A stretch of 64,000 nt of DNA, from assembly GCF_900141745.1 (NCBI RefSeq), contig NZ_FSRM01000002.1, positions 2,232,001-2,296,000 of the forward strand, given 5' to 3'. How positions within the stretch are numbered: position 1 is the first letter of the stretch; every line of letters begins with the position of its first letter. Positions 9,247-17,778 of this stretch are shown here, in pieces. Under the pieces are notes generated by a model. It searched no databases, was not told the DNA's origin, and worked only from the letters and a program-made list of their open reading frames with translations. Source of the stretch: Paraburkholderia phenazinium. Its GTDB lineage: Bacteria; Pseudomonadota; Gammaproteobacteria; Burkholderiales; Burkholderiaceae. Made by a program: the position numbers and the translations under genes.

Positions 9247-9290
9247 CCCGCGCCCATTCCCTTTCAACCCGTGATGCCTACGGAGCACAC

Positions 9291-10370
9291 ATGGTTTCCA
9301 CGCCGTCCATTTCTAACCTTCCCGCGACCATCGCATGGGAAAACGACGGCTTGTCGATCCTCGATCAAACGCGTTTGCCGCATGAAACCGTCGTTGAAAA
9401 ACTGACGACAGCCGAGGAAGTCTGGCGCGCCATTCACGAGCTGCGGGTGCGCGGTGCACCGGCTATTGGCGTCGCTGCAGCGTACGGATTGTGCGTGGCG
9501 ATGCGCGCGAGTCTGCATCTGCCAATAGCCGAGTTCCGCGCGCAACTGGCGAAGCAGGCGGCGTATCTCGACAGCGCGCGGCCCACGGCGGTCAATCTTA
9601 GCTGGAGCCTCAGACGCATGCTTCAGGCGGCGCAGGCGTCGCCTGCGAGCGAAACGGCATCGCTGCTACGCGTATTGATCGATGAAGCCGTCGCAATCCA
9701 CGACGAAGACCGCGCGCTGTGCGAAGGCATCGGCGAACACGGCTTGCCGCTGATCACCGAAGGTTGCGGGGTGTTGACCCACTGCAATGCGGGGGCGCTC
9801 GCCACGACTGGCCTGGGCACGGCAACCGCTCCGATCTACATGGCGCACGCCGCAGGTACGAAATTCCGCGTCTACGCCGACGAGACCCGCCCTCTGTTGC
9901 AAGGCGCCCGCCTCACCGCCTATGAGTTGCAGCAGGCTGGTGTAGACGTGACGCTGATCACCGACAGCATGGCGGCCTCGCTCATGGCGCGCGGACTCGT
10001 TGACGTGGTGATCGTCGGGACGGATCGTGTTGCGGCTAACGGCGATTTCGCCAACAAGATCGGCACGCTGGCGCTGGCGATCGTCTCGCGGCATTTCGAC
10101 ATCCCGTTCTACGTGGCCTGTCCGTCCTCCACGCTGGACCTGCACACGGCAACGGGCGACGCCATCGTGATTGAACAACGCCGTGACGATGAAGTCACGC
10201 ACCTCTATGGTCAGCGTATCGCACCAGCCAATATGAAGGTTAGCAATCCCGCATTCGATGTGACGCCGCACGAGCTGTTGACCGGCTTTATCACGGAGCG
10301 CGGCATCGTGAAGGCGCCCTTTGCGCGAAACCTTGCAACGCTGTTCGCCATGGAAGGAGACGCGGCATGA
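9291..10370 (+). CDS. mtnA: methylthioribose-1-phosphate / 5-deoxyribose-1-phosphate isomerase (MtnA-like)
   Basis: From 9291 the product has 359 residues, the normal MtnA length. Conserved segments are RVRGAPAIGVAAAYGL near the N-terminus, VLTHCNAGALAT with the catalytic cysteine, and GTDRVAANGDFANKIGT with the catalytic aspartate. The enzyme converts the ring-form aldose 1-phosphate to the ketose 1-phosphate. I chose ATG 9291 because CGGAG lies nine bases before it; an in-frame ATG at 9243 overlaps the kinase stop codon but has no close ribosome site. It is the second step after the kinase, and its stop overlaps the aldolase start by four bases. Confidence 0.9.
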   Translation: MVSTPSISNLPATIAWENDGLSILDQTRLPHETVVEKLTTAEEVWRAIHELRVRGAPAIGVAAAYGLCVAMRASLHLPIAEFRAQLAKQAAYLDSARPTAVNLSWSLRRMLQAAQASPASETASLLRVLIDEAVAIHDEDRALCEGIGEHGLPLITEGCGVLTHCNAGALATTGLGTATAPIYMAHAAGTKFRVYADETRPLLQGARLTAYELQQAGVDVTLITDSMAASLMARGLVDVVIVGTDRVAANGDFANKIGTLALAIVSRHFDIPFYVACPSSTLDLHTATGDAIVIEQRRDDEVTHLYGQRIAPANMKVSNPAFDVTPHELLTGFITERGIVKAPFARNLATLFAMEGDAA

Positions 10371-11023
10371 GCGAAAACGCTTTGCGCGAACAGATCGTCG
10401 TTACCGTGCGCGAAATGGAGCGCTTGGGCATCAACCAGGGGACCTCCGGCAATGTGAGCGCGCGCTGGCTCGACGGCTTTCTGATCACGCCAAGCGGTGT
10501 TCCGGCCGCGCAGTTGCGGGCAAGCGGGATTGTATGGTTGCCGATGGACATCAAGGAACCGTCGCCGGTGCTCGATCAGGCCAGACCCTCGTCGGAGTGG
10601 CGCTTTCATCGAGACATATTGCACTCGCGGCCGGACGCGAATGCGATCGTTCACACGCATTCGGCAGCAGCCACCGCGATTGCCATTCACGGCCGCGATA
10701 TTCCCGCTCATCACTACATGGTCGCAGCGGCTGGCGGCAACTCCATTCGCTGCGCACCGTATGCGACCTTCGGCAGCCAAGCGCTCTCCGATCATGCCGT
10801 CGCCGCCCTGCAAGGACGCAGCGCCTGTCTGCTTGCGCATCATGGCGTGATCGCGCTGGGCCCCGATCTTGCGCGTGCGCTGTGGCTCGCGCATGAGGTC
10901 GAAGTGCTGGCGAAGCAGTACCTGCTGGCTTGCCAGCTTGGTACGCCGCCCGTGCTACCCGACGAAGAGATGCAGATCGTCGTAGAGAAGTTCAGAAGTT
11001 ATGGTCCGAAGAGGACGCAGTAG
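10367..11023 (+). CDS. class II aldolase, fuculose-1-phosphate aldolase type (candidate 5-deoxyribulose-1-phosphate aldolase)
   Basis: The 218-residue protein is a zinc aldolase of the AraD/FucA fold. NQGTSGNVSARW is the phosphate-binding start, SSEWRFHRDIL gives the catalytic Glu, HTHSAA gives two zinc histidines and LLAHHGVIALG the third. After kinase and isomerase action it would split the ketose 1-phosphate into dihydroxyacetone phosphate plus acetaldehyde (from 5-deoxyribose) or methylthioacetaldehyde. This gene order (kinase, isomerase, aldolase) is known from 5-deoxyribose salvage in Bacillus thuringiensis and the DHAP shunt of Rhodospirillum rubrum and some E. coli. MtnB dehydratases share the fold, but this protein reads closer to FucA. 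Its ATGA start overlaps the isomerase stop. Confidence 0.82.
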   Translation: MSENALREQIVVTVREMERLGINQGTSGNVSARWLDGFLITPSGVPAAQLRASGIVWLPMDIKEPSPVLDQARPSSEWRFHRDILHSRPDANAIVHTHSAAATAIAIHGRDIPAHHYMVAAAGGNSIRCAPYATFGSQALSDHAVAALQGRSACLLAHHGVIALGPDLARALWLAHEVEVLAKQYLLACQLGTPPVLPDEEMQIVVEKFRSYGPKRTQ

Positions 11024-11030
11024 AACTGAT

Positions 11031-11058
11031 CGTTGCATCGCACGCTACATCTGCAACG
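11031..11058. repeat. intercistronic inverted repeat before the first solute-binding gene
   Basis: CGTTGCA (11031-11037) and TGCAACG (11052-11058) are exact complements with a 14-base loop. No T-run follows, so this is more likely an mRNA processing or stability element than a terminator. It lies in the 77-base gap between the aldolase and binding-protein genes. Confidence 0.4.
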
Positions 11059-11100
11059 CGTAGCAAAACCGCCTTAATAACGTGAAAAACGGAGACAGAC

Positions 11101-12204
11101 ATGGCTTGGAATTCAGGAAGATTCGATGCATGGGGCAAGCTCGGCGCCACGGCGGGAACGGTGGTCCTGTGTGCGGCTACAGTGCTGGCAGGCTGTTCGA
11201 AGAGCGAATCGCCGTCGTCTTCGGGCACGGCGGCGAGCGACGCGGGCGCAAGCGCACCGGCAGTGGCAAGTGCGGCACCCGCAGCGGGTGGCAAGACGAA
11301 GATCGGTTTCTCGGTGTCCACGCTCAACAACGCGTTCTTCGTCGGCCTGAAGCTGGGTGTGGAGAAGGGCTCCAAAGATCAGGGCTTCGACCTCGTACAG
11401 ACCAACGCGAACGGCGACGCACAGCAGCAGGTCAATGACGCGATCAACCTACTGAGCCAGGGCGTGAATGCACTCGTGCTGAACCCGATCGACTCGAAGG
11501 CAATCATTCCGGCCGTAGAAAAAGCCAATAGCATGGGTATTCCCGTGTTCATGCTCGATCGCGGCTCGGACGGCGGCAAGGTGACCTCGTTCGTGGCGTC
11601 GGATAACGTGGCCCTCGGCGCGACAGGCGCGAAGTGGATCGCGGATCAACTGAAGGCGCGTTACGGCTCGCCGAAGGGCAATGTAGTCGACCTGATCGGC
11701 CTTGTCGGCACGACTGCCGCAACGGATCGCGAGAAAGGCTTCTCCGACGAGATGGCGAAGTATCCGGACATCAAGATCGTGGCACGCCAGGAAGGCGCGT
11801 TTGACCAGGAGAAGTCGCTTAATGCCATGACGGACATTCTGCAGAAATTCCCGCAGATCGACGCTGTGTTCGGTGCGAACGACGACAACACGGTAGGTGC
11901 GGAAAAGGCGATCGACAACGCGAACCGCTACAAGCCGCTCGGCGACAAGGATCACATCATGGTGATCGGCGCGGACGGCACGGCGCAGGCCTTGTCGGCG
12001 ATTCGCGCAGGCAAGCAGGACGCCACGATCTCGCAGAACCCGATCGAAATGGCGGCCAAGGCGCTGAGCTTCATCACGGACTACGAAGCGAAGAAGGACG
12101 TGCCGGCGAACTACGCGTGGCCGACGCTGCTGATCGACAAGTCGAATATCGACTCCGATGAAACCAAGAAGTACGGCCTCTGGTCGCTGCAGGTCAGCCA
12201 GTAA
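11101..12204 (+). CDS. ribose-type ABC transporter, substrate-binding lipoprotein
   Basis: The 367-residue protein is a periplasmic-binding-protein type I (RbsB family) sugar receptor. Its N-terminus has a hydrophobic stretch ending in the lipobox LAGC with Cys at residue 32, so it is predicted to be a lipoprotein. This is uncommon for a Gram-negative RbsB protein, most of which are free in the periplasm. A Ser/Ala-rich linker of about 35 residues follows, then GFSVSTLNNAFFVGL at the start of the first lobe and VFGANDDNTVGAEKAI in the second. The adjacent kinase and isomerase suggest a ribose analogue such as 5-deoxyribose or methylthioribose as ligand. The start has GGAGACAGAC. Confidence 0.88.
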   Translation: MAWNSGRFDAWGKLGATAGTVVLCAATVLAGCSKSESPSSSGTAASDAGASAPAVASAAPAAGGKTKIGFSVSTLNNAFFVGLKLGVEKGSKDQGFDLVQTNANGDAQQQVNDAINLLSQGVNALVLNPIDSKAIIPAVEKANSMGIPVFMLDRGSDGGKVTSFVASDNVALGATGAKWIADQLKARYGSPKGNVVDLIGLVGTTAATDREKGFSDEMAKYPDIKIVARQEGAFDQEKSLNAMTDILQKFPQIDAVFGANDDNTVGAEKAIDNANRYKPLGDKDHIMVIGADGTAQALSAIRAGKQDATISQNPIEMAAKALSFITDYEAKKDVPANYAWPTLLIDKSNIDSDETKKYGLWSLQVSQ

Positions 12205-12221
12205 TCTGTAAATGCGAACAT

Positions 12222-12240
12222 GCGCGCCCGCATTGCGCGC
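12222..12240. repeat. GC-rich hairpin after binding-protein gene
   Basis: Two GCGCGC arms flank the seven-base loop CCGCATT, and CAT/ATG bases outside can extend the stem with a small bulge. It lies between the receptor and ATPase genes. Such hairpins commonly protect receptor mRNA so that more receptor than ATPase is made; that function is inferred. Confidence 0.45.
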
Positions 12241-12270
12241 CGCATGCTTCAAGCCAGACGAGAATCGAAC

Positions 12271-13824
12271 ATGAGTGCCGAAACGAATGTGCCGGAGGTG
12301 GCAGGCGGCGGGCTCGCCGCCACGCCGGGCGGTCATGCGCCGCTGTTGCGCATGGAAGGCATCGTCAAGAGTTTTCCGGGCGTGAAGGCCTTGCGCGGCG
12401 TGAGCTTGACGCTGGAAGCCGGTCACGTGATGGCGATTGTCGGCGAGAACGGCGCGGGCAAGTCGTCGCTGATCAAGACGTTGTCGGGTGCGTACGAGCC
12501 TGATGAGGGAAGCATCGCGATCAACGGCGTGCCGCTTGGGCGCGGGACGCACGCTGCTATCGACGCGGGTGTTGCGGTGATTTACCAGGAGCTTTCGCTG
12601 GTCAACGACATGACCGTGGCGGAAAACCTGTTCCTCGGGCGCATGCCGTCGCAAGGCGGCTTCGTGAAGCGCCGCGAAGCGAATGACGATGCGCGCAAGG
12701 CGCTTGCGCAAGTCGGGCTCGAGAGCGTGTCGCCGTCAATGCGCCTTGGCGATCTGCCGCTCAACAAGCGGCAACTCGTGGAAGTCGCGAAAGCAGTCGC
12801 GCGCGAGGCGCGCATCCTTGTGATGGATGAGCCTACCGCCGCATTGCAACGTGGCGATATCGCGAACCTCTATGCCGTTGTGCGCCGTCTGCGTGCAGCG
12901 GGCATGGGCATCATTTTTATTTCGCACCACCTGGAAGAAGTGTTCGAACTGGCGGACTCGGCGGTCGTCATGCGTGACGGCGTCACCGTCAGTTCGCGTC
13001 CGATGTCGCAATGGACCGAGCAGGAGCTTGTCCAGGCGATGGTCGCGCGCAACCTCGAATCGTTCTATCCGTGGGAGCCGCGCGAATATGGCCCGGTTGT
13101 GCTGGAGGTGCGCGATCTGGCGAGCCCGCCCATCGTGCGGCACGCCTCGCTCAGTGTGCGAGCGGGCGAGATCCTCGGCATTGCGGGCATCGCAGGGGCA
13201 GGGCGCACCGAATTGCTGAAGGCGATCTTTGGCGCGTTGCCGGTGACGCAAGGCGAAATCGTCGTGCGCGGCCAGAAGGTCAACATCAAATCGCCTAGCG
13301 ACGGCGTGCAACACGGCCTTGTCTACACCGCTGAGGATCGCAAACTCGAAGGCCTCGTGCTGGAAGCGAGCATCGAAGAGAACGTTGCTCTATCGAGCCT
13401 GAAGGCGCTTGCCACAGGCGGTTTCGTCAGCAATGCCCGCAAGCGTGCACTCGCGCAGGAGGCAAGCACGCGCTTCGGCGTGCGTGCGCCGTCGGTCATG
13501 CAGATCACTGGCAACCTCTCGGGCGGCAATCAGCAGAAGGTCATTCTCGGGCGTGCGACCGCCACGAATCCGGCCGTCATCATGCTCGACGAGCCCACGC
13601 GCGGTATCGACGTGGGCGCGAAATCGGAGATCTATGCGCACATGGTTTCCATGGCGCGGGCGGGCGCGGCGGTAATCATGGTCAGCTCTGAACTGCCGGA
13701 GCTGCTCGGCATGTCGGACCGTGTGCTGGTGATGTACCGGGGCAGCATCGTCACGGAAATTGCTCGCGACAAGGCGGATTCGGAAACGGTGATTCAATGG
13801 GCTACGACAGGAGTAGGGGCATGA
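12271..13824 (+). CDS. ribose-type ABC transporter ATP-binding protein (tandem ATPase)
   Basis: From ATG 12271 the product has 517 residues and two ATPase halves, as in RbsA. The first half has Walker A GENGAGKSS, the Q-loop segment YQELSLVNDMTVAENL and Walker B ILVMDEPTAAL. Its signature is degenerate (LNKRQLVEVAKA). The second half lacks a normal Walker A (GIAGAGRTEL), but has the signature LSGGNQQKV and Walker B IMLDEPTRGID. This asymmetry is normal in the family. An upstream in-frame start at 12220 would begin inside the hairpin and is less likely. It is the energy unit for the adjacent receptor and permease and overlaps the permease start by four bases. Confidence 0.93.
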   Translation: MSAETNVPEVAGGGLAATPGGHAPLLRMEGIVKSFPGVKALRGVSLTLEAGHVMAIVGENGAGKSSLIKTLSGAYEPDEGSIAINGVPLGRGTHAAIDAGVAVIYQELSLVNDMTVAENLFLGRMPSQGGFVKRREANDDARKALAQVGLESVSPSMRLGDLPLNKRQLVEVAKAVAREARILVMDEPTAALQRGDIANLYAVVRRLRAAGMGIIFISHHLEEVFELADSAVVMRDGVTVSSRPMSQWTEQELVQAMVARNLESFYPWEPREYGPVVLEVRDLASPPIVRHASLSVRAGEILGIAGIAGAGRTELLKAIFGALPVTQGEIVVRGQKVNIKSPSDGVQHGLVYTAEDRKLEGLVLEASIEENVALSSLKALATGGFVSNARKRALAQEASTRFGVRAPSVMQITGNLSGGNQQKVILGRATATNPAVIMLDEPTRGIDVGAKSEIYAHMVSMARAGAAVIMVSSELPELLGMSDRVLVMYRGSIVTEIARDKADSETVIQWATTGVGA

Positions 13825-14822
13825 CGTCCACGACAACCAAACAGGCGGATTCGGAGGCGTTCTCGCAGCGCCTCATCCGGCAACTGCGCAGCGGCATCGG
13901 GCCGCTCTTCGCGGCGCTCGTGCTGATCTGTGTGGTGCTCTCGATCGCATCGCCGGAATTCCTGACCACCAGCACGCTGACCAACGTCATGGTGCAGGTC
14001 TCGGTGGTCGGCATTGCGGCAGTCGGCGCTACTTTCGTGATCATCACGTCGGGCATCGACCTCTCGGTCGGATCGCTCGTGGCGCTGAGCGGCATGGTGG
14101 CTGCAACCGTCATGGCCGGCTCGGCGGCGGGGAACGTCGGGCTCGGGATCGGCGGACTCGGGGTGGCGCTGGCGGTCGGTGCGATCGTGGGTGCGCTGAA
14201 TGGCTTCTCGGTGTCGTGGTTCAGGCTCGTGCCATTCATTGTCACGCTGGCGATGATGGCAATGGCGCGCGGTCTCACGCTCGCCATCTCCGATGGCCGC
14301 ACGAAGTTCGATTTTCCCAATTCGTTCACCGCGTTCGGCGCGAAGAGCGTAGCAGGCCTTCCAGCGCCGATGCTCGTGATGCTGGTGGTGTTTATCGTCG
14401 GTCACGTGCTGTTGCGCAAGACCACGTTTGGACATCAGGTGTTCGCGGTCGGCGGTAACAAGGAAGCCGCGCGGCTCGCGGGCATTCCGGTAGGCCGCGT
14501 GATTTTTCTCACGTACACGCTCGCAGGCGTGACAGCGGCCATCGCGGGCATCGTGCTCGCAGGGCGGTTGAATTCGGCCTTGCCGTCGGCGGCGAACGGA
14601 CTCGAATTGCAGGTGATCGCCGGTGTGGTGATCGGCGGTACGTCGCTTGCGGGCGGGCGCGGCTCGATCGTGGGCACGTTCATTGGCGTGGTACTGATCG
14701 GCGTGATCAACGTCGGTCTGTCGCTGCTCGGCGTCAATCCATTCTGGACACAATTCATTCAGGGCGGCGTTATCTTCGCTGCCGTCATGCTCGACGCGCT
14801 CAGTCAGCGCCGCAAGAACTAA
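13821..14822 (+). CDS. ribose-type ABC transporter permease
   Basis: The 333-residue inner-membrane protein is an RbsC-family permease with about eight to ten hydrophobic segments. The family motif ITSGIDLSVGSLVALSG is in the first third, and the cytoplasmic coupling region NKEAARLAGIPVGRV is in the middle. The ATG at 13821 overlaps the ATPase stop as ATGA and has AGGAG about ten bases upstream. An in-frame ATG at 13797 would create a longer overlap with no better ribosome site. It completes the first importer of the island. Confidence 0.92.
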   Translation: MTSTTTKQADSEAFSQRLIRQLRSGIGPLFAALVLICVVLSIASPEFLTTSTLTNVMVQVSVVGIAAVGATFVIITSGIDLSVGSLVALSGMVAATVMAGSAAGNVGLGIGGLGVALAVGAIVGALNGFSVSWFRLVPFIVTLAMMAMARGLTLAISDGRTKFDFPNSFTAFGAKSVAGLPAPMLVMLVVFIVGHVLLRKTTFGHQVFAVGGNKEAARLAGIPVGRVIFLTYTLAGVTAAIAGIVLAGRLNSALPSAANGLELQVIAGVVIGGTSLAGGRGSIVGTFIGVVLIGVINVGLSLLGVNPFWTQFIQGGVIFAAVMLDALSQRRKN

Positions 14823-14841
14823 CCTCATTCAGGAGACACGC

Positions 14842-15852
14842 ATGAGAAAGATCATCAACCAGCCCGATCAGTTCGTCGATGAAATCATCGAGTCGCTGTT
14901 GATCGCACATCCGGGCTGGATCAAGGCAGCAACGGCCGACCGCCGCGCGCTCGTGCGCGCCGATGCGCCAAAGCAGGGCCGCGTGGGCATCGTGACAGGC
15001 GGCGGATCGGGACACATGCCGGGCTTCCTCGGCTATGTGGGCGAGGGGCTGTGCAGCGGTGTGGCGGTGGGCAACGTGTTTTCATCGCCGTCATCCGAGC
15101 AGATTTATGAAGCGACCAAAGCAGTGAACGGCGGCGCCGGCGTGCTCTATGTGTACGGCAATTATGGCGGTGACGTCTTTAACTTCGATCTGGCAGCAGA
15201 TCTTGCGGAGCCGGACGGCATCGATGTAAAGACCGTATTGCTGACCGACGACGTAGCGTCCGCGCCCAGCGAACGTAGCGCTGACCGGCGCGGTGTGGCG
15301 GGCATGGTATTCGTCTTCAAGTGTGCGGGCGCAGCGGCGGAGCGCGGCGATTCGCTAGAGGAAGTGGCGCGCATCGCGGCGAAGGCGAACAACCAGTGCC
15401 GCACGATGGGCGTGGGTTTGTCGCCGACCATTCTGCCCGCAGCCGGCAAGCCGACCTTCACGCTGCCCGAAGGCGAGATGGAGATTGGCATTGGCATCCA
15501 CGGCGAGCCGGGCACGCATCGCGGCAAGCTGGAAACGGCGGATGAAATCGCTACGCGGCTTACCGGAGAAATCTTGCGCGATCTCGCGGCGCCCAAGGGT
15601 TCGCGTGTAGCAGTGCTGATCAACGGGCTTGGCGCCACGCCGCTCGAAGAGTTGTATCTGCTCTATCGACGTTCGGCCGCGCTCATCGCAGAGCAGGGTT
15701 TGACGATTGCACGCTCGTATGTGGGCGAGTATGTGACGAGCCTGGAAATGGCCGGTGCTTCGATCACGATCATGCTGGTCGACGACGAGCTTGAAGCGCT
15801 GCTCGCCGCGCCTGCGCGCTCACCTTTCTTTCATGACTGGTCGCAAAGCTGA
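14842..15852 (+). CDS. dhaK: dihydroxyacetone kinase-type subunit DhaK
   Basis: The 336-residue protein matches the K (substrate-binding) subunit of dihydroxyacetone kinases. Near residue 52 it has GGGSGH, but the next residues are MP where E. coli DhaK has EP. VYGNYGGDVFNF and IGIHGEPG follow; the His in the latter is the one that forms the covalent hemiaminal with the ketose. Alterations near the substrate pocket fit a ketose other than dihydroxyacetone, such as erythrulose-like sugars, but this is inference. It is followed 14 bases later by DhaL. No DhaM phosphotransferase gene is present, so an ATP-dependent K+L enzyme is likely. Confidence 0.88.
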   Translation: MRKIINQPDQFVDEIIESLLIAHPGWIKAATADRRALVRADAPKQGRVGIVTGGGSGHMPGFLGYVGEGLCSGVAVGNVFSSPSSEQIYEATKAVNGGAGVLYVYGNYGGDVFNFDLAADLAEPDGIDVKTVLLTDDVASAPSERSADRRGVAGMVFVFKCAGAAAERGDSLEEVARIAAKANNQCRTMGVGLSPTILPAAGKPTFTLPEGEMEIGIGIHGEPGTHRGKLETADEIATRLTGEILRDLAAPKGSRVAVLINGLGATPLEELYLLYRRSAALIAEQGLTIARSYVGEYVTSLEMAGASITIMLVDDELEALLAAPARSPFFHDWSQS

Positions 15853-15866
15853 AAGAGGGGAACGTC

Positions 15867-16493
15867 ATGAGTCTTTCCTGCATTGAACTGCGTGACTTGC
15901 TCACGCGTACGCTTACTGCGTTACCCACTCACGCCGAAGAGTTGCGGGAGCTTGATGCCGCACTTGGCGACGGTGATCTCGGCATCACCGTGCAATCCGG
16001 ATCGGCCGCGGTCGTCAAGGCGATTGGCACATTGCCCGAAACAGCATCGGTATCCGAACTTTTGCTTGCGTCGGGAAAGGCATTTTCGACAGCGAACCCG
16101 TCGACGTTCGCGGCGCTGATCGGCGGCGGCCTGCTCGCTGCATCGAAGGCGGTGACAGGCAAGGACGCGATCGATAAAGCCGATGCACTCGCGATCGGGC
16201 GTGCGGTGGCAGCCCGGATTATCGAACGCGGCAAAAGCCAGGTGGGCGACAAGACCGTACTCGACGCGCTCGTGCCTAGCCTCGATACGCTCGAAGCCAC
16301 ATCCGGCTCCACCGATGCCTTGCTCGACGCGATGATTGCGAAATCGCAGGAGCAGGTAACGGCGACGGCAAGCCAGCAATCGAAGAAGGGGCGCGCCGCA
16401 TGGGTGCAGGAGCGCAGCATCGGGCATGCCGATCCAGGCGCGACAGCGTATCTGCGTTTTCTCGAAGCGCTGCGCTCGGCGCTGCAGGCATAG
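15867..16493 (+). CDS. dhaL: dihydroxyacetone kinase-type subunit DhaL
   Basis: The 208-residue protein is the nucleotide-binding L subunit. LDAALGDGDLG near the N-terminus provides the metal-binding Asp cluster, and DALVPSLDTLEA and GHADPGATAYL near the C-terminus are the conserved nucleotide-site segments. L subunits either bind ATP that turns over directly or hold ADP that is rephosphorylated by DhaM; with no DhaM nearby the former is favoured. It forms the functional pair with the preceding DhaK and closes the first half of the island. Confidence 0.88.
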   Translation: MSLSCIELRDLLTRTLTALPTHAEELRELDAALGDGDLGITVQSGSAAVVKAIGTLPETASVSELLLASGKAFSTANPSTFAALIGGGLLAASKAVTGKDAIDKADALAIGRAVAARIIERGKSQVGDKTVLDALVPSLDTLEATSGSTDALLDAMIAKSQEQVTATASQQSKKGRAAWVQERSIGHADPGATAYLRFLEALRSALQA

Positions 16494-16569
16494 AACAATG
16501 AGCGGTTTCGATAAGGGTTTACGTTGTCGGATCGATAACCAGCAGGAATCGGTTGCGCGGAATACGCAA

Positions 16570-16598
16570 TTGGATAACGTCTTCCCTCGTACTAGACT
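16570..16598 (+). promoter_or_regulatory. candidate internal promoter before the second importer
   Basis: TTGGAT (16570-16575) and TAGACT (16593-16598) are separated by 17 bases, an acceptable sigma-70 pair. It lies in the 192-base gap between dhaL and the second receptor gene. Downstream in the leader are an imperfect hairpin with GAGCGG/CCGCTC arms (16606-16633) and a CAGATCTG palindrome (16647-16654). The second importer may thus be transcribed partly on its own. Confidence 0.35.
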
Positions 16599-16685
16599 TG
16601 GCGGGGAGCGGACGGTGCCCGCGGCTACCGCTCGTCCCAAGTGCCTCAGATCTGCTTCTTTACAATTCCAAAACGGAGACATCAC

Positions 16686-17714
16686 GTGAGATCGAAAGTG
16701 GCCTGCGGCATTCTTGCCGCCGTGGTTTGCGTCAGCGTTACCAATACAGCCAGTGCACAGGCAGCGAGCGGCGATACCTCGTCGCTGAAAATCGCGCTCT
16801 CGAACAACTACGCGGGCAACAGTTGGCGTCAGGCGATGCTCAAGAGCTGGTCGAATGTCGCCGATGCCGCCGTCAAGCAGAAGGTGGTCGCCGCCGCGCC
16901 GACGTTCACGACCGCGGAGAATCAGGCCACGGAGCAGGTGCAGCAAATGCAGAACCTGATCCTGCAGGGCTTCAAAGGCATTGCGGTGGATGCCGTGTCG
17001 CCCACCGCGCTCAATGGCGTCATCAAGCAGGCCTGCGGCGCAGGGGTGACGGTGGTGTCGTTCGATGGCATCGCCTCTGAGCCCTGCGCTTATCGCATCA
17101 CGGTCGATTTTCGCAAACTCGGTTCGATGCAGGTCGACTATATGGCGAAACGCCTGAACGGCACCGGCAATCTGCTCGAGATCCGCGGTCTTGCCGGCGT
17201 TTCCGTGGATGACGAAATCCATCAGGGTATCGTCGACGAGCTGAAGAAGTACCCAGGGCTGAAGATCGTGGGCTCCGTGCATGGCGATTGGACCCAGACG
17301 GTTGCGCAAAAGCAGGTAGCCGGTATCTTGCCGACGCTGCCCAAAATCGACGGTGTCGTGGACCAGGGTGGCGACGGCTTTGGCACGGCGAAGGCGTTCG
17401 CCGAGGCTAACCGTCCGACGCCGATCATCATTCTTGGCAATCGTCAGGAAGAGCTGGCGTGGTGGGCCGGGCAACGCAAGAAGGGCAGTTACGAGACGCT
17501 GTCGGTCACCATCCCGCCGGGTTGCTCGACGTTTGCTTTCTGGATCACCCAGCAATTGCTGGCGGGTAAAAAGCTGCCGCACGATATCCAGATGCCGCTG
17601 CTCGAGGTGAAAGCGGACGAGCTCGACTCGGTGCTCGCCAAAACGCCGCCGGGCCAGCTTGCCAACAAGGAATACACGCGCGACGAAGTGCTCAAGGTCG
17701 TCGACTCGAAATAA
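16686..17714 (+). CDS. second ribose-type ABC transporter, substrate-binding protein
   Basis: I start this receptor at the GTG at 16686, which follows GGAGACATCAC; this gives 342 residues beginning with a normal signal peptide that ends TASAQA near residue 25. An earlier in-frame ATG at 16641 would put a charged 15-residue stretch before the signal and is unlikely. The mature protein has the two-lobe type I binding fold (LKIALSNNYAGNSWRQAML, then DGVVDQGGDGFGTAKAF). It is not a close copy of the first receptor: it lacks the lipobox and differs in the binding segments, so the ligand probably differs. A strong hairpin follows its stop. Confidence 0.87.
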   Translation: MRSKVACGILAAVVCVSVTNTASAQAASGDTSSLKIALSNNYAGNSWRQAMLKSWSNVADAAVKQKVVAAAPTFTTAENQATEQVQQMQNLILQGFKGIAVDAVSPTALNGVIKQACGAGVTVVSFDGIASEPCAYRITVDFRKLGSMQVDYMAKRLNGTGNLLEIRGLAGVSVDDEIHQGIVDELKKYPGLKIVGSVHGDWTQTVAQKQVAGILPTLPKIDGVVDQGGDGFGTAKAFAEANRPTPIIILGNRQEELAWWAGQRKKGSYETLSVTIPPGCSTFAFWITQQLLAGKKLPHDIQMPLLEVKADELDSVLAKTPPGQLANKEYTRDEVLKVVDSK

Positions 17715-17721
17715 GGCAACA

Positions 17722-17754
17722 GGCCAGCGGCGATGCGTGAGGTCGCCGCTGGCC
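17722..17754. repeat. 12-bp perfect hairpin after second binding-protein gene
   Basis: GGCCAGCGGCGA (17722-17733) and TCGCCGCTGGCC (17743-17754) are exact complements around a nine-base loop. No T-run follows, so transcription probably continues into the ATPase gene, and the hairpin may stabilise the receptor message or attenuate downstream expression. Confidence 0.6.
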
Positions 17755-17778
17755 GTCGTCGGCACAACGAAGGGATCT

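Noticed and set aside
11449..12711. Open frame of over 400 codons on the minus strand opposite the first receptor and ATPase
   Set aside because: It is a compositional shadow of conserved genes, with no ribosome site and no protein-family features.
13794..14828. Minus-strand frame matching the first permease gene almost end to end
   Set aside because: It is the mirror reading of a permease, full of His and Arg, and has no known domain.
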